64,000 nt of DNA from DATKBT01 sp035546295 (GTDB lineage Bacteria; Acidobacteriota; Thermoanaerobaculia; Multivoradales; Multivoraceae): NCBI GenBank assembly GCA_035546295.1, contig DATKBT010000020.1, forward strand, positions 45,233-109,232. Reading direction: 5' to 3'. Each line of letters starts with the position of its first letter. The first letter of the stretch is position 1. The notes under the pieces are model-generated. The model was given only the letters and a program-made list of their open reading frames with translations, was not told the DNA's origin and made no database searches. A program made the translations under genes and the position numbers. Positions 1-9,674 of this stretch are shown piece after piece.

Positions 1-1351
1 CACCAGGAGCGTTTCCTCGAGCGGGGTCTCCCACGAGATGGCCTCGTCGCCGGTGCGAGCTCCCGCCACGTAGAAGTCGCCGTACAGGTTCGCCCCGTCC
101 AAAATGCTGCGCAGACGTGCGTCGGTCACCTCGACCGGCATCGCGGAGCGGATCCAGCGCGGAGAGCGGACCGCTCCCAGAGGATCGACCAGCCCGGCGG
201 CCGCCGCCGACTGGCGCGTCGCTTCGAAGCTGGAGAGCTGGGAGAACCGGACCTGCAGCGGGCGAAGCTCACCGACCCTCGCCCGCTGGGTGCGGAAGTA
301 CACCCACCACCGGTTGCGCAGCGAGCGCAGCATCGGCTCGACGTGCTGGGGCGAGCGGATCACCTCGCCGACGCTGGCCGCCGCCCAGAGCTGGAGCGGC
401 GCGAGCTCGGGATCGACGGCGTCATCGAGCTCCTGCGCGTCGGCGTCCTCGACCCGGCGCGCCCGCGAGCCGCGGACGACCACACCGCCGGTCTCCTCCT
501 TCCAGGCCTCGAAGTCGGTGCCGGCGCCGGGGCGGCCGAGCTCGATCTCTACCGGCTCGGGCTCGTCGAGCGGAAGCGACACGACGTTCCACCCGTAACC
601 TGCAAGCACCTTGGCCAGCTCGACCGCGATCGGATCGGCCTCCGCCTCACCGCCGGCCGGGAAGTAGCCGGCGGAGACCAGGACCAGGAGGCAGGGACCG
701 GCGGGGCATCCCCCCGCCGTCTCGACGATCAGCCGGTCGGCTCGCCGGCGCAGCACGGAGGGAGGAAAGGCCCCCGGACCGCTGGCCACGGCGCCCTGCC
801 GGCGCTCCGAGAGGTCGTTGGCAGCCTCGCGGGCGAGGTCGGCGAGCGCCTGGGTCACCTCGGTGGCGTTGCTGGTCGAGCGCAGCACCTCGCGGTGCTC
901 GGCCCACGAGGGCCCGGCCCACACCGCCCGTACCGGGCCGAGACGGGTCAATGCGGTGGCGTTCTCGGAGAGCGTCCTGGCAACGAGCGGGAGCATCGCC
1001 GGCTCGGCGAGCACCTCGTCGAAGTACACGAGCACGGTCCAGGGGCTGGCCTCGGCGCTGACCAGCGCGATCCGCGTCACCTCGCGCTGGAGGCCGTCCT
1101 CGACCACCACCAGATCCTCGTCCGTCAGATCGCGGGCCGCGCCCTCGGCGAGGCCGGGGAACGAGACGGCGACTCGCACCTCGGTAACCGCGATCTCTTC
1201 TCGGAAGGTCGTGTCGTCGGCCGGCTGCTGCTGACCGGCGCCGAGCGTCGATGCCCCGAGGACCCAGAGCGCGCCGAGCATGATCCCGGCGAGGAGCCCG
1301 ACGGGACGGCTGGCAGCGGTTCGGCTCGAGCCGATGCGGCGATCGTTCATG
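1..1351 (-). CDS. VWFA-related secreted protein, 3' end outside the window
   Basis: The reading frame opens at an ATG at 1351 and runs off the left edge with no stop, giving 450 codons. The N-terminus has a basic stretch followed by a hydrophobic segment (about residues 17-38), a likely signal peptide. A segment reading LTDEDLVVVEDG near residue 75 and a following WTVLVYFDEVL strand match the layout of the VWFA-related family that is expanded in Acidobacteriota. A classical metal-binding DxSxS motif is not evident; the usual Asp strand reads YFDEV. It lies 45 bp downstream of a second gene of the same general type on the same strand, so the two probably share a transcript. The function is unknown; such proteins are generally thought to be secreted or envelope-bound binding proteins. 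Confidence 0.72.
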
Positions 1352-1396
1352 GCGTCAGTCTAGCCGCGTGCCCGTGGGCGGGATCCGGACCGGCGC

Positions 1397-3235
1397 TCAG
1401 CGCAGCGCCGCGACCTCGCGGCGCAAGGTCGACACCGAGCCGCCGACGTCGTCGCGGATCGCGACCGAGAGCTCGAGCGCGTCGGAGCGGAACGGCACCT
1501 CGACCTCGTAGAGGAACGCCTGGCTGGCGGCGTCGACCTCGCTGGCGAGCACGTCGATCTGGCGGGTCCCGATGTCGAGGTAGCGCCCGTTCGCCTGGCG
1601 TCCGCCGACCGCGACCGTGAAGCGGCCCCTTTGGTCGGCGCCGGCGGGAACCAGCGTCAGCCGCGACAGCGGCACGAAGATCTGCACGGTGATCCGGCTC
1701 TCCCCCTTCTCGGCGGCCTCGGGCATCGACGGCACGACGCGAGCGTCGAGCGGGTTGTCGCCGTCGCCGTGGATCAGCGCTGCGAACACCCGCCCCTCGA
1801 GCCGCTCGATCGCGGGCAGCGCACGGTAGCTCTGGCGGTGACGGACGACCACCCCCGGCCGATCGACCTCGACCCGGATCTCGTGCAGGCGGCCGTCCCC
1901 GGGATCGGTGGGAGCGAAGCTCAGCTCGTAGACCGCGTCGGCGTCGGCGACCGCGTCGAGGACGGCGTCGCCGAACCGGTTCCCGTCGAAGAAGGTGCGC
2001 CCACCCGTCTGGCGAGCAGCGAGGGTCATCGTGTCGCGCAGGTTGGCGTCGGCGATCTGGGCCAGGCCAGTGGTCGTGCGCAGGTCCTGCACTCCCGCCG
2101 AGCGCAGCGTCTGCAGCCCGGTCGACTGGATCGGGTAGATGCTCACCTGCTGGGCGTTGGCGTAGGCGGTCAGGTCGCGCCACTCGCGGGAGGTGTCGAA
2201 GTCCTGGGCGTCGAGGCGCGCCTGGCGCGGGTCCCAGCGGGTGAGCTTTCCGGTATCGAAGTCCTGGGTGTCGACGGCGTTGGCGATACCCTGCCGGGCG
2301 GCGGTGCCGTCGCACATCTCCATGGCGTAGGTGTACACGTCGAGACCCGGGACCAGCGGGATGCCGTCGCTGACCAGCAGCAGCGACTTGCGCCCGTCGA
2401 ACTGCGACAGGCTGGCGACGACCTGGACCAGACCGCGCATCGAGCTCTGCGCCGCAGAAGCCGCCTGCCCGGCGTGGGAACGGGCGAGACTGCCGACGTC
2501 GACGCAGGGATCGTTGGGATCGGGACGGTCGACCTCCGCGGCGTTGGAGCGCGCGCCCCGGTCCTGGGTGTTGTCGCGCATCCGGTCCTGGATCAGGCTC
2601 ATCGCCTGCACCGGGTCGGCCATCAACGCCCGCATCGGCATGCGGTTCTCTTGCAGCTCCGCGTCGAGCGCAGCCCGCAGCGCGTCGCGGTCGCGAGTCG
2701 CCGGCTGCACGACCCGCAGGTCGCCGTCCCAGGCGACCAGCAGGACCTGGCCGCCGCCCGCCACCAAGTCATCGCTCACCTGGCGCACCTGCTTGAGGAC
2801 CTTCTTCTTGTTCGGCGGATGCAGGTGCAGCTCGTCGAGGAACAGGACGAACGTCGGGCGTGCGACGGCCTCACCGCCGGCGGCGAGCACCCGGTCGCGG
2901 TCCCCGCTCTCCTGCCAGGCCCGCTGCTCGCCGGGGGCGCTCCAGCCGAGGATCTCGACCGGACGGTCGTCCTCGAACACGCGGACCTCCTCGCGCCGCA
3001 GGTCGAGCACGGGCTCGCCGCCCCGCGTCTCGACCACCAGGTCGACCAGGACGCGGGGAACGTCGACGGTCTCGATCAGGATCTCGTCGGTCGGGGGCGC
3101 GGCGCCTGGGCTCTGCGCCGATGAGGCGACCGTCTGCGCCCAGGAGGCGACCGCGATCGCGAGGATGGCGATCGCCAGCGTCACGCTGATTCCGGTCAGG
3201 TTGCGGCGGCGGCGGGAATCGGTGCTGGCTGACAT
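1397..3235 (-). CDS. VWFA-related domain secreted protein
   Basis: This is a 612-residue protein starting at an ATG preceded by GGAGG at 6 nt spacing. Residues 1-34 look like a signal sequence with a basic start and an AIAILAIAVASW-type core. A beta-rich N-terminal segment (VPRVLVDLVVETRGG) is followed by a VWFA-like core starting near residue 125 with TFVLFLDELHLHP and a later strand KSLLLVSDGIPLV. This layout (LVSDG after a long insertion, then a daily-life beta domain) is that of the acidobacterial VWFA-related family. The C-terminal third is beta-rich and resembles an immunoglobulin-like region. It precedes another VWFA-type gene at 1351. The exact ligand or role is not known. Confidence 0.82.
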   Translation of the reverse strand: MSASTDSRRRRNLTGISVTLAIAILAIAVASWAQTVASSAQSPGAAPPTDEILIETVDVPRVLVDLVVETRGGEPVLDLRREEVRVFEDDRPVEILGWSAPGEQRAWQESGDRDRVLAAGGEAVARPTFVLFLDELHLHPPNKKKVLKQVRQVSDDLVAGGGQVLLVAWDGDLRVVQPATRDRDALRAALDAELQENRMPMRALMADPVQAMSLIQDRMRDNTQDRGARSNAAEVDRPDPNDPCVDVGSLARSHAGQAASAAQSSMRGLVQVVASLSQFDGRKSLLLVSDGIPLVPGLDVYTYAMEMCDGTAARQGIANAVDTQDFDTGKLTRWDPRQARLDAQDFDTSREWRDLTAYANAQQVSIYPIQSTGLQTLRSAGVQDLRTTTGLAQIADANLRDTMTLAARQTGGRTFFDGNRFGDAVLDAVADADAVYELSFAPTDPGDGRLHEIRVEVDRPGVVVRHRQSYRALPAIERLEGRVFAALIHGDGDNPLDARVVPSMPEAAEKGESRITVQIFVPLSRLTLVPAGADQRGRFTVAVGGRQANGRYLDIGTRQIDVLASEVDAASQAFLYEVEVPFRSDALELSVAIRDDVGGSVSTLRREVAALR

Positions 3236-3347
3236 GGAAGGTCCTCCCCGTCGGTCTCTACGCCGTCATGCTATCCGTTCGCGACGACTGCTCGTCCCGG
3301 CCGCGGTCAGGTCTCGGTTCGGCGTCGCGGCGGAGTGACCGGCGGGT

Positions 3348-4157
3348 TCAGGGCGGAGGCCGCAGCTCGGACTCGTCGACCCGATCCAGGAGCTCGGCGT
3401 GCTCGGCGGTCCAGACCGTGACCGAGGTCCCCTGGTCGCGCTCCTGATAGCGCGAGAGAACGATCGAGCCTCCGTCGCCCTCGGCCTCGAGGTCCTCGAG
3501 CAGGAAGACATCCATCTCGAAAGGGCCGCCGTCCTCGGGGTCGACGTAGCGGTAGAGCGCGCGCTCGGCGCGTCCGGTGTCGGCGTCGATCGCGAGATCG
3601 AGGGGCAGCCCCTCGGGCGGGGTCAGCCGGATCACCACCAGCCCCCGGCCGCTCGGGTCCTGCTCGGTCCCGATCTGCTCGATCTCGCGGTACCGGCGAA
3701 GCGACTCGGGGAGCGGCGCCAGCAGGTCGACGTCCTGCAGGTGCTGCTCGCGCGCGGCGGCGTCGAGCGGCGCGAAGGACTCGCTCTGCCAGTCGCGCAG
3801 CCACCCCCGCTCGCCGTCGTCGAGGAAGACCCGGAGCATGCCTCGGTAGCGGCGCTCGTAGCGCACGCGCCCGGCGCGGTCCCGAAGCAGCCGGACGTCG
3901 TTCTCGCGTCCGTTGGCGCTTAGGGTGCCGCGCACCTCGAAGGCGACCAGCGCGTCCCAGGCCGCCCGGTCACCGCGGGAGGCGGCCCAGCGCGCGAGCA
4001 GCGATTCGGCGGTGGGGGCGTCGCGGGTCGCCGAGGCGCCCTGGGCGAGCTCCTGAGCCGCCAGCGGCGGCGCGGCGAGCAGGACGACCGGCAGCGCAGC
4101 CCGCAGAGCACCTCGCTGCGCAGCCCGCATCAGCACGAAGACCGATCGAGCCGTCAT
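3348..4157 (-). CDS. Secreted LolA-like hypothetical protein
   Basis: The protein has 269 residues. Its ATG at 4157 overlaps the TGA of the upstream propeller gene in an ATGA arrangement, so translation is probably coupled. A signal peptide is visible (VVLLAAPPLAA near residue 30). The mature part begins with a helix (SLLARWAASRGDRAAWDAL) followed by alternating beta strands. The segment with RVRYERRYRG and DLAIDADTGRAERALYRYVD resembles the half-barrel fold of outer-membrane lipoprotein-sorting (LolA/LppX-like) proteins. That similarity is judged by eye and the function is unassigned. The pairing with a PQQ-like propeller suggests a shared periplasmic role. Confidence 0.68.
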   Translation of the reverse strand: MTARSVFVLMRAAQRGALRAALPVVLLAAPPLAAQELAQGASATRDAPTAESLLARWAASRGDRAAWDALVAFEVRGTLSANGRENDVRLLRDRAGRVRYERRYRGMLRVFLDDGERGWLRDWQSESFAPLDAAAREQHLQDVDLLAPLPESLRRYREIEQIGTEQDPSGRGLVVIRLTPPEGLPLDLAIDADTGRAERALYRYVDPEDGGPFEMDVFLLEDLEAEGDGGSIVLSRYQERDQGTSVTVWTAEHAELLDRVDESELRPPP

Positions 4158-5458
4158 CGCGAATCTCCCTCGCCGCGGTCCGCCCGCAGGTCGAGCTGCA
4201 TCAGCTCCTCTTCGGTCCGCACGTAGAGCCGCCCGTGCGCCAGCGTCGGCGGCGTCCAGGTGCGCGCGCGCACGAGCTGGAAGCCCGAGATCTCGCGGTA
4301 TTCGGCCGGGTCGATGGCGGCCAGGGCCAGCCGCCCGCGCTCGGCGAGCACGATCAACTTGCCGTCGGCGAGCAGGAGCGAGCCCTTTCCGAGCCCGCGG
4401 TGGGCCCAGCAGGCCTCTCCCGTCTCGGGATCCAGGCACTCGAGGGTCGCGTTGTCGAAGCCGTAGAGCTTCCCCTCGGCCAGCACCGAGCCGTTGAAGT
4501 GGTTCTTCATCTCCCGGTTGCGCCAGAGCTCGCGGACCTCGAGGCCGCCGTCGCCGGAGCGCGCGACCTCGAGCACCACGGCGCCGACGTCGTAGCTGGT
4601 CGAGACGAACACGCGATCACCAGGGAGCAGGCGAGGGGTGGCGACGTTGATCCGGTTGATCACCTCCCAAGGATGGCTCCACAGCTCCTCTCCCTCGGGG
4701 GTGACCGCCACGATGCGATCCCCCTGCAGAAACACGGCCTGCCGGACGCCGGCGAGCGTGCCGATGACGGGCGAGGAGTAGGAGGGAGGGCTCGAGCCGA
4801 CGTGCCAGAGCAGGCGGCCGTCCGAGCGGTGGAAGGCCAGGATCGCGTGGTCCTCGCCGCCGCCCGCGATCAGCACCCGCTCGCCGACGACCAGCGGGCT
4901 CGCGCTGTACCCCCACAACGGCAGCTCGCCGCCGAATTCGCCGACCAGGTCGCGCTGCCAGAGCAGTCGGCCGTCGTCGAGCGCGAGAGCGGTGAGCTGG
5001 CCCTGCGAGGAGAGCACGAACAGCCGGTCGCCGTCGAGCGTCGGAGTCGAGCGCGGACCGGAGCCGCGGGCGTCTGCGAACGACTCGTCGATCCGGGTGC
5101 GCCAGATCGTCTTGCCGTCGAGTGCCGAGATCGCAACGACGTACTCGTGCGACTGGTCTTCGACCAGTCCGTCGCGGGTGACGCCCTCGCCCTCGAGGGT
5201 GAACAGGCGATCGCCGAGGACAGAGACCGAGGAGAAGCCCTGGCCGAGCGGGCGCCTCCAGACGACTGGAGGACCGCCGTCCGGCCAGGAATCGAGCAGG
5301 CCGGTCTCGTCCGAGACGGCGTCGCGGTCGGGCCCCAGCCACTGCGGCCAGTCGTCGGCGGGAAGGGCCGATGTCGGGGCAATCGCCAGGGCGGCGGCGA
5401 GCGCGAGCCGGGAGAGGCACTTCGAGATCGCGGGAATTCGCGGAGACGGTCGGCGCAT
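4154..5458 (-). CDS. PQQ-like beta-propeller repeat secreted protein
   Basis: I place the start at the ATG at 5458 (434 residues) because it has a GGAGG about 5 nt upstream and leads straight into a signal peptide (LALAAALAIAPTSALPA). A longer frame opens at 5512 but adds a non-signal-like extension. The mature protein starts with DDWPQWLGPDRD, the usual entry of PQQ-like WD-type propellers. Repeats then follow of the form LDGDRLFVLSSQGQLTALAL-DDGRLLWQRDL, with A-x-D-x-x-T/D-G-x-x-x-W blade motifs. Nothing points to a bound PQQ catalytic centre, so a binding or scaffold role is more likely than a dehydrogenase. It is translationally coupled to the LolA-like gene downstream. Confidence 0.8.
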   Translation of the reverse strand: MRRPSPRIPAISKCLSRLALAAALAIAPTSALPADDWPQWLGPDRDAVSDETGLLDSWPDGGPPVVWRRPLGQGFSSVSVLGDRLFTLEGEGVTRDGLVEDQSHEYVVAISALDGKTIWRTRIDESFADARGSGPRSTPTLDGDRLFVLSSQGQLTALALDDGRLLWQRDLVGEFGGELPLWGYSASPLVVGERVLIAGGGEDHAILAFHRSDGRLLWHVGSSPPSYSSPVIGTLAGVRQAVFLQGDRIVAVTPEGEELWSHPWEVINRINVATPRLLPGDRVFVSTSYDVGAVVLEVARSGDGGLEVRELWRNREMKNHFNGSVLAEGKLYGFDNATLECLDPETGEACWAHRGLGKGSLLLADGKLIVLAERGRLALAAIDPAEYREISGFQLVRARTWTPPTLAHGRLYVRTEEELMQLDLRADRGEGDSR

Positions 5459-5618
5459 CGAACCTCCAGCGTGAGGAGCGGGGAGGGCCCACGAATCACC
5501 GGTCCGGCACACACTGCGCGCGAAAGGGATCCGCGATCGAACCCGATCCTCCTGCGTCGCGCGCTCGGGCGTCCCGAGGGGAAGCCGAGGCTCCCCCGAG
5601 GTTTCGCTCGGGGCGGTG

Positions 5619-7826
5619 TCAGCGGAGATCCAGGAGGTTCTCGGCGAGGAGCAGGTCGCACTCGGCTCGATCGACGCGCGACAGGTACAGCGCGGTCTCG
5701 TCTTCCGAGATCGCGATCCCGGGCCGCGCGATCTCGTCGAGGGAGGCGATCACCCGGCGCTCGCCGCCGGCGAGGGGCAGCCGGACCAGCGTGGAGCGGT
5801 CGCTTTCGTGGGTGAGCACCCAGAGCCCGCCCGTGCCCACCTGCCAGTTCGCCCAGTGGCCTGGGCGAGGCGCGCCCTCGACCGCCGACCAGGCCCCCTC
5901 GGCGCCGTTCCGGCGCCAGATGCCGTCGCGCACCGGATGGACGAGGTAGAGATTCCCGTCGCGCCCCTCCTGCGCCGCCAGCCCTCCCTCCGTCGTCACG
6001 GCCACCGGTGGGCGGCCGTCGAGCGGCACGCGCCAGACCTGCCAGTCGCCGGTCCGGTCCGAGCCGACCAGCACCGCGTCGCCGTCGCGCGTGAACGAAG
6101 GCGCGATCTCGTGCGCGTCGTCGTCGGTGATCCGGCGCGGGGCGTAAGCGTCGACTCCGGTGACGAACAGGTCGGGGCGGCCGCCGTGCCAGGCGACCCA
6201 GGCCAGCGCCGAGCCGTCGGGCGACCAGGCCGGTCCGGCGATCGCGTGCTGGTCGCGCCCACTGACCGGGAACGCCTCGCCCGACGCGAGCTCCTGGACC
6301 CAGATCGCCACGTCGCCGCCCCGCGACGACAGGAAGGCGAGCCGCGAGCCGTCGGGGGAGATCGCCGGGGCGTAGTCCCACTGGGTCGACCTCGCGACGG
6401 CGGCTGCGGGGGGAGGCGCGCCCGGCGGCTCGGCGAGCCCTTCCGGCCGTTCCAGCGGGACCCGCCAGACGTTGATCTCGAGCTGCCAGTCCTCCCAGGC
6501 GATCAGCGGCGAGTGACGAGCATGGACCGGGTGCTTGATCTTCGAGCCGCCGCCGGCGAGCCAGCGCGGATCACCGCCGGTCGCGGCCACCGCCCAGAGC
6601 CCGTACTGCCCGGCGCGGTTCGACGAGAAGATGATCGATCGGCCGTCCTCGGACCAGGCCTGACCCATCACCTCGCGGTGGTCGTGAGTCAGCCGCGTCT
6701 CCCGGCCGCTCTCGACCGCGACCGTCCACAGCTCGGTGACGGCCGATCCCGCGATCCGTCCGAAGGCGACGTGGCGGCCGTCCGGGGAGAAGCGTGGCTC
6801 GACGTCGGCGCGAAAGGGGGGTTGCGGGTCGGTCAGGCGGCGCAGGGCCGAGGTCTCGAGGTCGAGGAGGTGGATCGCGTAGCGACCGTCGTCGAGCCGT
6901 CGCGACACCACGAGCGCATCGCCCGCGGGGCTCCAGTCGAAGCGCGCCGCGCCGTGCGTGTCGCACCCGGCGAGCCGCCGCTCTCGCCCGCCGGTCGAGG
7001 GGATCACCAGCAGCTCGCAGCTCCCGTCGGGATCGCGGACGAAGGCGATCTCGGCGCCGTCTGGCGAGAACACCGGGTACCGATCGAAAGAATCGCCCGC
7101 GGTCAGCCGGACCGGCGCGGCCCTGCCCGTGGCGGTGCGTGCCTGGATCCAGATCGCCGCCCGGTCGCCCTCCTCGGCGAGCCGGCTGTAGGCGACGCGG
7201 TGCCCGTCGGGGGCGAGCGCCGGGTCGCGCTCGAGGCGGTCCTGGGCCGCGAGGGGCAGCAGCCGGAGCGCTTCACGGCTGCGGTCGGCGTCCGCCATCG
7301 TCGGCCGGAAGGCGGTCGCCCACAGCGCCACGCCGGCGAAGGCGGCGATGGCAGCGGCGAGCGCCCAGGTCCCGCGCGGGCTCGCCGTCGCCGCGCCGGC
7401 GCCGGGTCCGGTCGTGTCGACGCTGGTTTCCGTCTCCGTCACGTCGATGGCGGGCTCGTCGCCGTTGCCTTCGACCGGCGCGGCGGCGCCGCGCCTCACC
7501 GGTGCGATCAGCCGATACCCGCGCTTGCGAATGGTCTCGATGACCCGGGGCTGTTTCGAGTCGTCGCCGAGGAGGCGCCGCAGCTCGCCGACCGAGCGGG
7601 TCAGCACGTCGTCGGTGACGGCGGTCTGCGCCCAGACCCGATCGAGGATCTCTTCGCGGGTTCGCACCTCCCCCGGCTCCTCGGCGAGCAGCAGCAGGAC
7701 CTCCATCACCTTGGGCTCGACGACGTGGGTGCCGCCGTCGAGGTCGACGCGGTTGAGCTCGGGTCGAACGGTCGCGCCGGCGACCTCGAAGGGGGAGCGA
7801 TCGAAGGGGGGTTTCTCTGCGGTCAT
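5619..7826 (-). CDS. Winged-helix regulator fused to a TolB/WD40-like propeller
   Basis: This is a 735-residue one-component regulator. Residues about 10-105 form an OmpR/CadC-type winged helix: VEPKVMEVLLLLAEEPGEV, TREEILDRVW and RRLLGDDSKQPRVIETIRKRGYRL are the standard wing and recognition-helix signatures. A single hydrophobic segment near residue 155 (WALAAAIAAFAGVALWATAF) would cross the inner membrane. The rest is a PD40-type propeller with repeated SPDG blocks (DGHRVAYS, SPDGAEIAFVRDPDG, SPDGRHVAFG). The arrangement matches CadC-like membrane regulators with a periplasmic sensor, a class common in Acidobacteriota. There is no phosphoacceptor domain. Its target genes cannot be told from the sequence; the divergent side carries only a pseudogene. 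Confidence 0.85.
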   Translation of the reverse strand: MTAEKPPFDRSPFEVAGATVRPELNRVDLDGGTHVVEPKVMEVLLLLAEEPGEVRTREEILDRVWAQTAVTDDVLTRSVGELRRLLGDDSKQPRVIETIRKRGYRLIAPVRRGAAAPVEGNGDEPAIDVTETETSVDTTGPGAGAATASPRGTWALAAAIAAFAGVALWATAFRPTMADADRSREALRLLPLAAQDRLERDPALAPDGHRVAYSRLAEEGDRAAIWIQARTATGRAAPVRLTAGDSFDRYPVFSPDGAEIAFVRDPDGSCELLVIPSTGGRERRLAGCDTHGAARFDWSPAGDALVVSRRLDDGRYAIHLLDLETSALRRLTDPQPPFRADVEPRFSPDGRHVAFGRIAGSAVTELWTVAVESGRETRLTHDHREVMGQAWSEDGRSIIFSSNRAGQYGLWAVAATGGDPRWLAGGGSKIKHPVHARHSPLIAWEDWQLEINVWRVPLERPEGLAEPPGAPPPAAAVARSTQWDYAPAISPDGSRLAFLSSRGGDVAIWVQELASGEAFPVSGRDQHAIAGPAWSPDGSALAWVAWHGGRPDLFVTGVDAYAPRRITDDDAHEIAPSFTRDGDAVLVGSDRTGDWQVWRVPLDGRPPVAVTTEGGLAAQEGRDGNLYLVHPVRDGIWRRNGAEGAWSAVEGAPRPGHWANWQVGTGGLWVLTHESDRSTLVRLPLAGGERRVIASLDEIARPGIAISEDETALYLSRVDRAECDLLLAENLLDLR

Positions 7827-8031
7827 CGGTGGCTCGGGAGATCGGGACCCTCAGGAGGTCTCGGCAGGCTCGGACGAGCCGCGCCTCGGGAGCGCGACGT
7901 GCCCTCGTCAGGGTACTACGTGAGAGTCGGGACGGAGATGCTCTCTCGGCGGATCCAGCCGGCCGCGGCCCGCCCCCCGGGGCGCGCCGAGTGAGCGCGA
8001 ACGAGGGCGATCCGGGAGCGGCCAGTGCGAT

Positions 8032-8819
8032 CCGGCGCACATCGAACGTCCCGACGGCGATCGTCTGCGTGTGGTCCTCGGCGACGCAACTGCCGTCGCC
8101 ATGATCAATGCGACCGCGGCCGAACGGCACTTCGGCGGCGACGCTGTCGGCCGCCGGATCGGCCTCGGGCCATCCGGCACGCTCGACTTCGAGATCGTCG
8201 GCGTGGTCGGTGACGTGCGCGAGCGCGGTCTGCGCCAGGAGCCGCTGCCCACCGTCTACCTGCCGACATCGCAAGCTGGCTTTCGCAGCCTGCGGCTGGT
8301 GTCAGGACCCACGACGAGCCGCATCGGCTGGTCGGTCCGGTCGAGCGCGAGGTCGCGGCGCTCGACCGCGGCCTGCCGTTCTCGGAGGTCCGCACGATGC
8401 GGGAGGTCGCCGACGACACCCTCGAGCGGGAACGCTCGCTGGCGGTCGTGCTCAATGGATTCGCGGCGCTCGCGATGCTGCTGTCCGGCCTCGGCGTCTA
8501 CGGAACGATGTCGTTCCGCGTCGCTCGGAGGATCGGCGAGATCGGCGTGCGGATGGCGCTCGGCGCCGATCGCTGGAGCGTGCTGCGCGGCGTGCTGGCC
8601 GAGAGCGCGACTGCCGTCGTCCCGCCGGTGCTGGCGGGCCTCCTGCTGGCCTCACTCGGCAACCGCGCGCTCGCCAACCTTACCTTCGAGGTCTCTCCGG
8701 TTGATCCGATCACGCTGGTCGCCGTCGCCGCCGGTGTCCTGACGCTCGCGCTCGGGGCCGGCCTGCCGGCGGCGTGGCGAGCGGCCAGGATCGATCCCGC
8801 GCGCTCGCTCCAGCCGTAG
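8032..8819 (+). pseudogene. Remnant of an ADOP/MacB-type FtsX permease
   Basis: Two frames together make up the C-terminal part of a duplicated-orphan-type ABC permease. The first frame (about 8032-8310) has the periplasmic MacB-like segment AVGRRIGL and FEIVGVVGDVRERGL. The second (about 8310-8819) has GLPFSEVRTMREV followed by the FtsX transmembrane core RVARRIGEIGVRMALGADR and ends PAAWRAARIDPARSLQP, the normal C-terminus of the family. A frameshift near 8290-8340 joins them, and the whole N-terminal half with its transmembrane segments is missing. A start codon with a ribosome-binding site is absent. I treat it as a decayed fragment, although a sequencing error could explain the frameshift alone. 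Confidence 0.8.
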
Positions 8820-8972
8820 AGGTCGGGCCGGTCACGGCCGAAGGTTAAGCGGCGCTGATCGCCGCGGGCGGGGCGCTCGGTCGCACCAGCTTTCCTCCGC
8901 CGCGCTCGCCGGCTGGGACGCCGGCTGCTCCACGAGCCCGGGCGGCGCCTGTCGGCCGGTCCCCGAGACGGG

Positions 8973-9200
8973 CTACGCGAGCCGCGACAGCTCGCTCTCG
9001 CTGAGCATCTCGGCCGCCCACTCGCGCATCGCCTCCTGGAGGTCGCGAGCCGTGACCTGGTAGCCGGCCTGTACGGCGATCGCCGAGAGAGAGACGAGGA
9101 AGCGAGCGGTCTCGTAGGGGCCGACGGCCTCGAGCTGAGGCCTCAGCTCGGGGTTGCTCTCGGCCTTGCGGAGGAACTCGAGCGCGGTCTGTTTGGACAT
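8973..9200 (-). CDS. Nif11-type small protein without a double-glycine end
   Basis: This 75-residue protein starts at the ATG at 9200, which has GGAGG 5 nt upstream; a longer frame to 9305 lacks a ribosome-binding site. It begins MSKQTALEFLRKAESNPELR and ends LSESELSRLA. The pattern of an N-terminal helix, a middle AGYQVTARDLQEAMREW segment and a LS-E-EL end is that of the Nif11 domain, found both in stand-alone proteins and as leader peptides of ribosomally made natural products. The leader version usually ends in a GG cleavage site followed by a core peptide. Here the stop follows directly, with no GG and no core. No modification enzyme is nearby. Confidence 0.62.
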   Translation of the reverse strand: MSKQTALEFLRKAESNPELRPQLEAVGPYETARFLVSLSAIAVQAGYQVTARDLQEAMREWAAEMLSESELSRLA

Positions 9201-9527
9201 GTCGCCTCCAATCGATGGAGCAGCCCGCACGAGACGTGCTTGGCGACCGCTGCTCCGAAAGTTACACCAATTCAGCAGACGCACCGCCAAATGTAGCAGA
9301 TCCAAGGCTGCGCGAGCGGTCTCCGCTCGTCCGGTTGCGCGAAGCGATCACGGCCGCTCCATGTCTTCGCGCGCCTCCCAGGGTCTCCTGGCTCGCGGCT
9401 CGTCTCCCGACGCGCAGCCCCGATCTTCTCGGGCTCTTCAAACGAGATTCACGCGCGCTTTCCGCCAGACGTGGATTCCGGGTCCGTCCGACGACGACCT
9501 GTTCGAGACGGCCGGCGCCAGCCGAGG

Positions 9528-9567
9528 GATTCACTCGATCTTCATCGCTCGCTTCGAGCGATTTCAC
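9528..9567 (+). promoter_or_regulatory. Candidate PhoB operator before the TonB receptor
   Basis: Heptamers GATTCAC (9528), TCTTCAT (9539) and ATTTCAC (9561) fall on an exact 11-bp lattice, with a degenerate position at 9550. They lie about 107-147 bp upstream of the receptor GTG and match the repeats found before phoB, pstS and the porin. The 7+4 bp spacing is that of classical Pho boxes. Confidence 0.55.
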
Positions 9568-9674
9568 GAAGCGCGACTGGAATCTCCCTGGCCGGCGGCT
9601 CGGTCCCGAGCTCGGGCCGCGCGGGCGCCCTCTCATCCATTGTTCTTGCGAAACAGACGAAGGAGCCGAGAACC

